NCBI GenBank assembly: GCA_040954595.2
Contig: CM082584.2
Coordinates: 6,386,001 to 6,450,000 of the forward strand
Direction: 5' to 3'
Source of the DNA: Balanoglossus misakiensis
Lineage: Eukaryota; Hemichordata
DNA length: 64,000 nucleotides
The notes below the pieces were generated by a model. That model saw nothing but the letters and a program-made list of their open reading frames with translations, searched no databases and was not told the DNA's origin. The translations under genes and the position numbers were made by a program. Shown here in pieces: positions 50,501-62,500 of the stretch. Each line of letters begins with the position of its first letter. Position 1 is the stretch's first letter.

Positions 50501-53500
50501 TCAATTATATTAGCATGTACAGTCATTTTGTGGAAACAGAAAATGCAATTTTTGATTGTATGATTGTATTACAGTGTTGTGAGTCACACAGACCTTCTGC
50601 TGTAAACACAGTTCTTCGAAGAATTTCTCTGATAGAAAAAATGGTGTTATTCCAGTGGGAATTATTTTCAATTTGTTGAATTCCATTAAACACGGTGCTT
50701 TTTTCTCTTTGAGCTATCTAAAATAAGTCCCCCTTCCTCACCGTTTTCCTTTCAATTTTCCGAGGTTATCTGTCAGTTTCACCGGAAAAGCTGTCTTTGA
50801 GTGTAAGACTGGAACCACTGCTTAATGTAAGACTGATTAAGAATGGAAATCCTAACTTTCCGAAGTGCTGACTCAGTGTCCGAAACATTCGACAGATACC
50901 GTTCCAGATCTGAAGTCGACCGTGCACATCCAAAGAGCGACGGCCGGCAGCAACTAACATCTGAGCTTGTCCACTGTCAAATTCAACCTAAACATTTTAA
51001 TTTCCTTCAATTTGCCAAGAGCCTTATACGTGCTAAACCTAATCCATTCAATTTCCTGCAAACTTAGCTAAAATGCCAAGTGTCTTTGTTTAATCCACTG
51101 TCAGTTTCCGAGCAACCACCAAGTTTGACAAGTGACACTTGCCCAAGACCTTTTTCTTAGATCTACCGGCTATTTTCCCCATACCACCTGCGACAATGAC
51201 ATTAATGCACCATCTTACATGTATGTAGCCCTGCTAGTACATTTGCAACCTAAACTCTGCACAAATTCACCATGAAAGAATGGCCTTGTCAATCTACTCA
51301 AAGACACCTTAAAGGGACAAAGTCTCTCTCTCGCTGCCCCTTTTCCATTAATTATGTTTGATACACGACACCGTTTATGTTATTCTACATGTGGATATAG
51401 TGAATCAATGTTCAACCACACACACCTTCCATCCTGCTTGTAGACACGAGAGTGAAAAAACTCGCCAAAATGAATAGTCAGTTTCTACCATTTATTCATT
51501 TTGGTGAGATTTTTACTCACATATCCTACAAACGGGATGGCCCTTTTTATCGCAACACACAAAAGACAGACATGCATTCACTCTGCCTTCATCGAAATTC
51601 ATCCAACAAAATTAAGGGTTAACTTCTCTAAATCTGGGCTCTGATCACAGTTTGATGGTGACAAATTGAGTGTTAGTTGTTTGCACACAGCAAGTGTGGG
51701 CCACCTTCTGACCTCTGCAAGACATCCCGAGCCTTTAATCACCAGCTCTGAGCTATGAAAAATACTACTACAGATCTTGATCTGGTGAGAGAGATTAAAT
51801 CAAAGGTGAGACGTGGCGAAGCTACAAATTTAGTGAAATCAGGGCCCAACAGCTCACGCAAGATTTTATCTTACACAAGGACTCTGACATGTAACTGTGC
51901 GGCCATTTTGCAATTTACTTCGTTCTTCAATTAGTAAAATTAAACACCTAATAGTTGGACACTAGCTGTTTGAAAAATTCAACTAATCTTTATTAAACTT
52001 TTCTGTACTCCTTTACAAATAAAATATATTCTATTGGTACATATAAATCACCTATAGGTCCTATTGTATAGAAATCTGTATACGTTAACTTATAGAATTC
52101 CGTAAAAAGTGTTCCAATTGACTATTAAAACCACTAGTAACCTATAAGTTGGTCTATCGAATGTTCTATAGTTTGTCTAAAACAGGCACATTTTATACAA
52201 CGTATAGTAGTAGGTAGTCTATTTATGTAGGGTTGATAGTTCGAATGTTTGGAAGACGCCCGTCATGCATTCGAACACTGACACACAAGGGACTGTTATC
52301 AGGAAAACAGACGTTATAGCTACAGGTTAATGTCATATCTGCCATGAATCAAATTATTCTGATATAATCCGTTGTTGAATATCTCATTGAGAAATCACAG
52401 ACACAGACATGCCTACGAGGCGAGTCTTTTGTGAATCTCTAACAGACCATTCAGAGTTTGAAATTCACGTTGAGAGCTAGAACAACAACAGAAGCCTCAC
52501 AGTCTCCAGCAGCTGATTTAAGAGAAACTCTGACAGATTCCTTCTTTTGGGCACGAGAAAGTCAAATCTCTGTCTCTGACAGTATTACTAATAGCCAGAC
52601 CCATAAAGACAAGCACACAATTATGCAATCTAAAATTGTGACAGTTAAGTTTATTCATCCCCCTGCACTACGTACATTAACAAGATGATTAGAAATTCAA
52701 CGTGTACCACGATCCACGCAATGCTAGTGTAGTTACGATCACTGCCATTTGCCCGTTAATTTCATCTTGGCATACAGAATCAATCCTTCACACGAGACAT
52801 CAACTTTCCCTTTTCACAATCAATTCAAACAACATTAGCCGGGTGTCTCATTCAATTCCAATGCAACACAAAGAACCAATTGATCATAGTGGTAACCAAA
52901 GAAAACTTTCAATAGATTAACAACACAGTCACTTGATATTTTTTCCTTCAAGTCACTGATTGAAATATTATGTAAAAAAAAACATTTTTAGCAATATTTT
53001 GTTGTTAATAAGCAACTCCATTTCACAACCAGAAAGTTCATTGGTGAAAATTTCATTTCCCAGAGCATTAATGTTCACTCTGACTAGTATCTCATTATTT
53101 CCTAATTTTATTATGACTCAAACCGCGAAAGGGATCAGGTTATGTTATCAAAAAAATCTACCTTTGGAGGACATTGCTTCTCTGGTGACAAATTATCCCT
53201 GGAAAAACAATTTATGTCCTCGCGCAGAGTATTCTTCCAGATCAACAGCATTGTATGACTCACCACAAAACAAAACAAAACGTGTTGAAGTACAATCGCG
53301 GGCACCGTGCAAGAATACTATATTACACTTAATAACCTGTCTGGACGTGCCTCGCAAAAAGCCAAAATCTCTCTGAGCTTATAAAAACCACATTCCCAGG
53401 CATGGCATCTTGTAATTCTGAAAGAGTATAGTCTGAACACTATTCATTCACACAGTGACATCTGAACCACAGCTGCATGATCAAGTTGCTCTGAGAAAAG

Positions 53501-56500
53501 AACTTTACCAACGTCACCCTACGCAACATGAAATAATCTGTAGTTTCTCAGTTGTACCCAGGTGGCCAGATTAACGAGAGATATTTCCACGGAAAAACAA
53601 CAACCCAATACCAAGAGAAGCAATGAGTTATTGTGGATGATTCAGTCCCTGCATGGAATTGGATGAGAAAGTTAGCGTACTGGTAGAACTTGGTCAACTC
53701 GTCAGGCCATCAGCCTTTTTGTTCTTCTTTTTTTTTGCTCTTAAAGGTATACAGTCACCTCCAATTTACATACGCCCATATATGGCTGAAATGGCGTATT
53801 TGAGCGTTCTAAAGAATAAATGGTGGCGCTCTTTTTTTTGCGTGTGCCACCCACTGAAAATGTGTGATTGGCTAGAATTTCCATAGGTGACCGGATACCT
53901 TTAATATTTATTTGCTGCTTACCTTATTCATACACTCAAATACTGGGCTTTGAAAAACTTCCATTATGAATTGTGGGCAGTTCCAGTCCTGTGGTTCGTA
54001 CGTTGGCCATTCATTCTGCAAAAAGAGAAATCAAATTCGTCATGACACTGTTACTTGTACCATCAATGTGTTCAACTTGATTTCGGCAAACAAGGCTTCA
54101 AAAACATCAATAAAAACATTCAGAAATGTAAAGCATTGAAAATTCTCTGTGAACTGCAAGACAAGTTATGTCCATCAAGTCTTTACTACCTATAAGCATC
54201 TAGCTGACTAGAATTTAGCGACTCAATGATTTACAAAACGTACCAAGAATTTCAAGTCAGCTACTTTGCCCGAATTCACAGAATTAAAGACACTTTATTA
54301 AACAAATGCAATTCCATCAAACAAGAGAATACGGATCGCATATGACGTTTACAACTGTGAACCAATTTCTGTCCCCCAGGCATTTTACTTTAGCACCACC
54401 TGCTGTTAAAACATATGTAACAGTTACATCTCCAGGTTCCTAAGATTATACCAGCCATAAAGACAATAAATTTCCTTGTAGGGTGCAATGTGCTTGCCCG
54501 CAGCAAAGAGTTGAAGTTGACATAAGAGTTTTATCTTTCAAGGCTATATAGCTACTGTCACTTTTAATACAGGAATCAATTCCCTGTGATGCTAGACACG
54601 ATACATCATTCTTTAGGTGGAATTTATTTTCATTAATGAGAAAGTGTACCAGTAACACACAACAAATACACACACCATCTCGCCCCACCTCACACACACA
54701 CATATACACCACACAAAGAAACAAACAGATAGACAGAGACCCATCCCACGAGCTTCTATGAAAGTTGAATTTGTCATTGAACTGCCATTGAGAGATTTAA
54801 CAGACAGTAGCATTTGTCTGATAGTTCAAGTATAATGGAAAATCGACAGGAAGCACATTCCAATGGCCACAGGAATGGGCTTCCTGTGAGGAAGGTGGTA
54901 GAGCAATGTCTTTTCAGCCTGTTCGTCTGAAAGTCAAATCCGCTTTAATATTTATATTTAAAGAGAAGTTGATTCCAGGAATGACTGATTCACCCACTAG
55001 ATCGCCAACTCAATAAAATATGGGAACAAATTCTTTCTTATCAAAAACTGCAATCAATTTCATCAACCTATATGCTTTTATGTATTTAATATATATCAAA
55101 GCTTCCCTAACTCGTTACAAAATAGTTCCATGGACAAATTTGCATATTGAAGAGTTTCCCTAACTTGTTACAAATAAAGTTTCTTGGACAAATTTGCATA
55201 TTGAGGAGTTTCCCTAAACTTATGGGATATTGTAAATCACCCACAGTTCAAACAAGCCTAAATGGTTCTGGTCTTAATTTGCAAGAAACTCCCTAAATTC
55301 ATTTTTTTAATCATTCAAGTGAACAGCTTATATTAATAATCATTCAAAAACATGCCCAAAGTATAAGATAAATCTTCACACCTCTAGCACTTTCTCCGGA
55401 GTTTTTCCATCGACAAGGGAGTTGTTCACTAGTCTCAACCACTGCATATGATGACGGCTGCTTTTCAGTACTTCGCACCTGAGACTGACATCTTTTCCCA
55501 CGTAGTCGGTCTGGTTCTGTGTGTTGTAGCTGATATACGGCGGGTTTTCAGCTGAAATGCAAACAGATATTGTTTACGGTAAATAGAATCCAGAGTATTT
55601 GAATCATATCTCATTTCTGATGTAGCGCTTTTAGAAGAAATGCATACTTTATTACAATAGTGATAATGAAATTGTCAAGTACAAAACATGAATATTCATC
55701 AGTTTTTTTTAAACTTTGCTATTTATAAATTCAGGAACCAGTTGCTGGATGTGAACGACATGTCACAACTATCCTCAGAATCTTCTCAATCATTCAAAAT
55801 GAATAACACTGTCCCCTTTCCACCAACATAATATTATGCAAAGTCCTTTTAATTATGGAAGCCAAGACCACCAAAATTAGGTCTTTTTGCTACTGAGGCT
55901 CAATTATCAGCCTGACTATCAACCAAACAAACATCAGTACCTAAGCTGGAAAGTGTAAAATAAGAACTTAAGAAACCCTAGGAAAAAATAACATAATTAT
56001 ACACTCAGGAAGCACAAAATAGTCATGCTGGTTCTATCTTTATGCTATGACAAAAAAAAACTTACTTTCTGGGTCCACCTCAAGTACAAAGGTGAAATTC
56101 AATCTTCCGTATTTATTGCTGACAACACACGTATAATCTCCACTGTCAGAAAACACTACGTCCAGCAGAATGAGAGTATATCCTTTATAACGAGGCTGTA
56201 AGAATTCAAGAAGAGAAACAATAATGTTTGAGTGGAGAAGTCAGATATATCCCATAATGCACCCAATTAATCTAATTTTCACTGTCCCGGGCCACTATTA
56301 CAAAGTAGGATTATGTGCATTTTAGGATGAATTTGACAAACCTTTTCATGGGACACCCAGAGAGCATCTAAAAAGTGTCTAAATTTAATGATATAGTGTG
56401 AAATGATGGGATATAAAATTGTACACCATGTTCTTTTCTTTGACTTGTCAAAAGTTCAGCCATTTGGCTATTCCACTGTAAGTCCATCTTTTTCTATGCA

Positions 56501-59500
56501 AAATTCACAGCAAAGCAGTATTGGTATCTGTAGCTTACGGAGTGTGAGAATGGGCTTTGAAATATCACAAGAATTTCTTGGCATTATCAAACACTGAAAA
56601 GTCTTAACGATACATCCAGAATGTTTCACTAAAAGTGTAAAGGTCATGATGTAGTCTTTGCTAAGTTTGCTGTTTAAAGAATGGGCAGACGTCATAGTAT
56701 TGGAGTAGTGTCAGGGGAATTCAACACTTGGCATTTTATAGAGGATCAGCAGCCACAAATCACTGATAACAGTTTTCCAGGGTGAAAAATTAACAATTTC
56801 CTATAATCTGTTGGAAATTTTCAAGTGACACATTGATTGCCATAATGAATCTCACTATCTCTGATGTCTTCACGAGAGTGAATTTGACAGGCTGCCATTA
56901 TTATATATCTCACTGATTCAGGTTAAAAGTTTATCACATAAAACTTCCTTGCTTTGATAATTTATCATTACAAGTGGGATTTCTATCTTCACTGTGTATA
57001 TCCATCATTACAATGTATCTGGTGCTCGTATCATGAAGACAGATTTATTTTATGTATGGTTAGGTGAAAGAACAGCAAAAATGATACTCATTGATTTATG
57101 GTGTAAATTTCCATTGTAAATTTTTTTTCCCAAAAAGCTGGTATACCACGATTGTGAAATTTATCATTTGTTGTGAAAGAGCTCTGGGAATTATAACTAG
57201 CAACATATGGCCAGAAATGAATGGGAAAATTGCGGTTAATTTTTTAAATATGTAATTTGAATACAATGAAGGCTGTTCACACGAGGTCTGATGATCCACA
57301 GATTCAGACTGCGCCTCCTGGTACAATTAGATACTTGTACATTGACAGGGCTAGAAAACTGAAGGTGACAATCACATATAAGTTCTATTAATTAGCTGTA
57401 ACTTTTATATACGTTTTCAGTATTCTTGTTAAAATCCCTTAAGCATGCGAAATACGAAAGCAAGTACAGTCCCTGATCCAACAAGCAAATGTATACATGT
57501 ATGTATCTATGTTGAGCTACTTTGCAGCAAGTGGTATCATAATTTGTAAACAACACCTGTACAGGCAACGTAAGCCAGCCAGCTGAAGATGGAATTGGAT
57601 TAACATATAGCCCGTTTTACAACTCAAGTGATTCACGGCGCAAGATAATGCACTCATCGGAAGATCTACTTATGGGGTTACTTCATTAAACATTATCAAA
57701 CCTAGAGAACAAAATGAGAACAAGACGCAATAGACTTGGAAAGACATATATTATGACTTCTGCACACACTCATAAAACTCAAATCTGCCGCTGAACAATA
57801 CAGTTATTACGCCTACAACGCTGGCTGAGATTTCCCGGTTATTTCTTGGAGGTAAATGTAGAATTTATGAGGCATCCTGATCATATATCAAACGCGTTTT
57901 AAATATCAACATATTTCAACCGATAAATTCTGATGTCACTTATTTTGGCTTATCAACAAGGCCCATTAATTATTATACTATAATGGATGTTTCATTTTTA
58001 TTGCACTGAATATGTCTTATTTTTTTGCCAATCTATATTATTACACATAGGTGTTCAAAATGCGCTCTAAAATATTACAAGATACGGACTATAAACAGTG
58101 ATGGATGGTTTTTCAGTCATATAAAGCTACACTTCCCTTGATATAGCCAACAAAGTACAGTGTCTCAATCTGTTGACAACATACTATAATTTCAGCTCCT
58201 TACAAGTTGAATTTTGGCAAAAGTGAACATTCCTCCTGACTAGATGCTTGCCCTACAGCTCAGCGGCACTGCCAGCCAAGTTTTCTGGGCAGCCAGTCGC
58301 GGCCAGACTATCTCTCTATCTGTTGAGATCATTTCCACATACTTTGTTGAGAAGATCAATACTTGGCACTTAGGCATGTTTCAGTGGAGTAGAACAAGAA
58401 ACGGTAGTCGCCAAAAAAAAGTGAAATAATCACTAAAAGTTACAGCTAGTGTCCCTTTAAAGGAAGAGTTGCAAACTTCTGACATTGTTATTTTAGTTTC
58501 ATTTGATGAGCTACCGAGGTTGTTCTACCCACTGAAACATGCTAAATCATGATTTGTACAACTCATACCCTGCAGTAGGACATGATGTCACCACACACAC
58601 TGTCACTGATGAATGTGTTTACAGTATGTACGGTACAAGCCACGAACCCAGCCCATCTGATATCCATTTCCCCAGGGATGTTGCTAATGTTTTAATCAGC
58701 TAAACACTATTTTAGATACAATGTAACATGATAATCACCTATCACTATCAGGTCAATTATCTTGATCTGATACGCCTATCCTACTCACTAGTCTATCTTC
58801 CAGCTTTTACGCTCTGATGAAAAAGGCAAATTAATGTATCTTTAGACACAGCCTTTCATCATGCACTCAATATTCATTTCATGATATATCAGCAGTACCT
58901 ATTTCACACTTTTTACTGCATCGATTGTTACCATGACAATGCGAATACCACTGATGAAGTGTGTGTCTCCTGCTAATGTTGGACTGAACGCCATTAACCC
59001 ATAACTCATTATATTGTCACCGATAAATTGATCAGTCAACGCTGCAGTACAATAGAAAACCAACACTTTTACCGGACAAAGCAAGCAAACAAAAATTCAC
59101 TGAGCATGTACATCAACCTGGGATCATTTTTCAATCCAGGGTACGTAGCATCTGTGTGACATGCGCCCAGCTGCAGAGGACTCGGGGTGTCTGCGAAAAT
59201 CGCCCACCGAGAACCGACAAGTCCACTCTCACGAGAAATAAATTCTACTCCGCCGAGCACTCTCTTCTGAACCACAGACACGACTCGCGAAAATGATTAT
59301 GGTTTTAATGATGTCTTCACAGCCAGTGCCTTAGCATGTGTTCACATCAGGTGACTTTTCCAAAAAGCCTGCACTAAACATGTGCTGAATTCGTTAAACG
59401 CTGATACGACTACAAAGAAAGCATATCTTGAATCATCTTTGGTCGTTATTATTACCAATTTTTTGGTTATACATAATCATATGGATTTTATTTTGCATGG

Positions 59501-62500
59501 TTGATTTTGTTATACTGTTGCTGCTACACGTATACACCCAGGAGGGTCTTGTGATTTGTATGTTGGGGGGACGATCGAAGCACGTCTGAGAATTTTACGA
59601 CTCAATGCAGCATCATGGGTGGCTGGTAAGGATGGGACCTAGACAATGATTGTCGGCCAAAATGTGAAATAAAATGTAGGTATTATGAGATGTGCGAAGT
59701 ACAGCAGGGAATTAACTCGCAAAACATGTAACTGTGCATTATTACTAAACTATTATTGGTCACAGAAGACAAGCTTACACAGAAAAAGGTTCAAACATAC
59801 ACATGTATTGGAAATTGCTAAGAAGCCGTGTGATGTTTGTGATAATGACTTTTCTCACAGTGAGCACATCTACACCTACAGTGCTGATACAATAATGAAG
59901 CTCAGAAAGGATTCACCCATTGAGGCATATATATACACCCACAAAGGTGGTAAATGTTTTCTTTTACTGCAAACCATGGGAGATAAAATGCAAGCCAGCC
60001 ATGAAATTTCTGTCAAAGCACATATTCACGAAACTTCTTCTCCCAGAAGACAGATCTGGGACACATCCACTGCCTCTGTCAGCCATATAAACTTTTCAGC
60101 CATCAAATTAATGTCATCGGGCATGCATCGGATAACATTTTATTAGTTCTCTGTCTGTTGTCACTCAAAACAGTAACAATGATGCAAAAATTACAAAATA
60201 TCTAACAACAATGTCTAACTCGACAATGTAATCGAGTCTGAATTCTTGCATAATTTTCTTATTTGGTTTGCACAATCATGCAGTTTTTGAGTTTTGAATC
60301 TGCATCACCTGTTGTACGTGTCATATGTGAACCTATTTTTTTCCATCGATGAAAGTAGACAGTGACAGTGCACAAAAAAATCATTTTTATTACTGCATGA
60401 TCTTCCAAGTTACTTTAGGCTGTTGTAAATATTCTGGTTACACGCTTCAACTCAATTTTTTTCACCCTTTTAACTTTCTGGGAGAGCTTTTTTGTTTATC
60501 GTCGTGTCATGATTTAAAACATTCCTACCAACCCCAGTCAGTGTTCTCTGCTAGCTGTGTTACGAAATCCGTGCTGGAAAGCACAAACTCACGACTGACA
60601 CACTTTGCTGGGACCAAACTGAAATAAATCACTAAGGAAGTGACATCACTAGGGGAAAGGTTGGCGCGGAAAGGTCGGGTGAGGTCACTGCGACCTCCAG
60701 GGATGCCCCAGAGTTGCATGTGGGTGTTGTTTACCTTGTCCAATATTCCAAGAGTTCAGTTTAATATCATAGTATCAATAAACATGTTGTTCAGCCCGGA
60801 GAAGTATATTCTTAACAGAATTGACAGCACAGTCGTCCCCCCCCCACCCCCCGCTGCCTGACCTTAAAAGACTAAACATTGACCAGGCATACATGTACTT
60901 CTTCAATGTTCCTAGCAACCACGCAGGAATCAATGATAGCCATACTAACTGTATACACTGCACTATCTGCTGGTCCATATACTGTAAAACACTTTATTTT
61001 CGCGAGCAATAAATTTTCGCCAAATACGTTAGAGCCAAAATAGCGTGAAAATAAAAAGTCGCGTAAATTTTATTTAAGATAACGATGCAGTGAATGAAAT
61101 AAGAGAACACGAAAATTAATACTTGCGTATCAGTGGCCTCTCTCGATATCGCGAAAATTTTAGCTCACGAAAATAAAGTGTTTTACAGTACTGTACTACG
61201 TATTAAAAAATATGAAACACACACCTTTTGACCAGTCCGTCTTGTTTCATTGACGCGAATTCCATTTTTAAACCATTCAATAGTTGGCATTGGGTTGCCA
61301 TCGGCTGAACATCGAAAACTGACCGTCGTCCACAGAGCCTCCACCATGAACTGATTTTCGTTCATTCTCTTAAACCTTGTCCAGCGTGGAGGGGATGGCG
61401 CATTGTCAATCGTGTGTTCGGCAGCTATTTCTTCTCCGTTTTCCTCTTCCAGGGCCAAATTTTCATCATTGTAATCTTCTGTGTTTGTTTCGTAGATGGT
61501 GCCTTCTGAATCGAGAACATTTGCATTTATATACGGTCACTGATTGGCGGTTGCAACACAGAGGCACAGAACAATGGACACTGATTGGATGGTAGGCTAC
61601 ACAGACAACCAATCATTTACTTGCCTTTTGATGTGAAAAAAAATGGTTGATTCTCAGACTGTGACATTTTTCTATTCCTTAATCATCAACACCCACACCG
61701 CACTTTCACATCACACACAGGTACAACATGTATATTGATATCTACATTGAAAATAAAACTTCTTCGCATTGACCACCACAGTTCGATTTTTATAATGAAC
61801 CATACATGAATTTCAGCTCAAAAAGAATTCAACTGTAGAGATAAACAGAAAATGTTTTCTGTAACTTTTAGGCAACGACTCAATTGGAGAACTCTGAAAG
61901 AAAGTTGAAGAAAGTCATAAGTGTGTGTGCAAATACTTATTTGAACGTCTTATTAACTAGAGGTGCTTGCGTCCCATTTCTGAAATGAGAAATTCCCTAA
62001 AGAGCTCCAAACATCTGTTCCTGAAAGACGTGTACCCAAATGAAATTTTAGACTCTGATATTAAGGGACTTGGTGACCATTGTTCAGTCCCTAACAACCC
62101 TCAATTCAACTTCTGTCTTTAAGTAGGCACTGGAGGATGCAAAATTTCTTGTTAGTTCTGTGTCTTTCACGACTGGAAATTGAAAAAAGCCCTCGCAATT
62201 TCATCATGTCATTTTACAAATTGCCATCTCTAGCTGTGGGTTGTTGCCGAAATTTTGTGCGAGTGATATAGGTTTCATGCTGATCGAAAAATGCATGAAA
62301 ATTTCATCAAGACTCGCACAAAAGGGACAATCTGCTGCCTAAATTTCACAAAATACGTAAATTTTTCACATGAAAGGGACTCAATTAAAATGATGATTGT
62401 CCTCCTAAATCACAGCATTATCTTTTCTGTAGATTGCCTGATATTTTTTTTCCACTTTACCGATCGACTGGCACGGGCTCCGACAGGGGACAACCTCGCA

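Larger units (their letters stand above)
42091..53922 (-). other. 11.8-kb FGFR intron splitting the Ig-3 coding region
   Basis: The longest intron. In vertebrate FGFRs the matching place carries the alternative IIIb/IIIc exons, but I could not identify a second Ig-3 half exon here by eye. It holds a family-C element at 45736, an A10-G12 run at 48210-48231, a truncated family-A element at 51309, a block of higher GC at about 48350-48760 and a hairpin element at 53741. Open frames such as 46307-46663 match nothing known to me. Confidence 0.6.
56196..61224 (-). other. 5-kb FGFR intron within Ig domain 2
   Basis: Mostly AT-rich and noncoding. It holds a TTAA-ended repeat fragment near 58384-58460, a locally CG-richer block near 59100-59290, and the family-B element at 60980. 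A 153-codon open frame at 59685-60146 (plus) resembles nothing I know and has no supporting context. Confidence 0.6.

Noticed and set aside
51950-52230. Stretch with many CTATAG/TATAG words
   Set aside because: Looks patterned, but no clear period or inverted ends could be defined; probably AT-rich composition.
59685-60146. 153-codon plus-strand frame in an FGFR intron
   Set aside because: The longest chance-like frame in AT-rich DNA. It has several Cys and His but no spaced zinc-binding pattern; kept only as something to test with RNA data.
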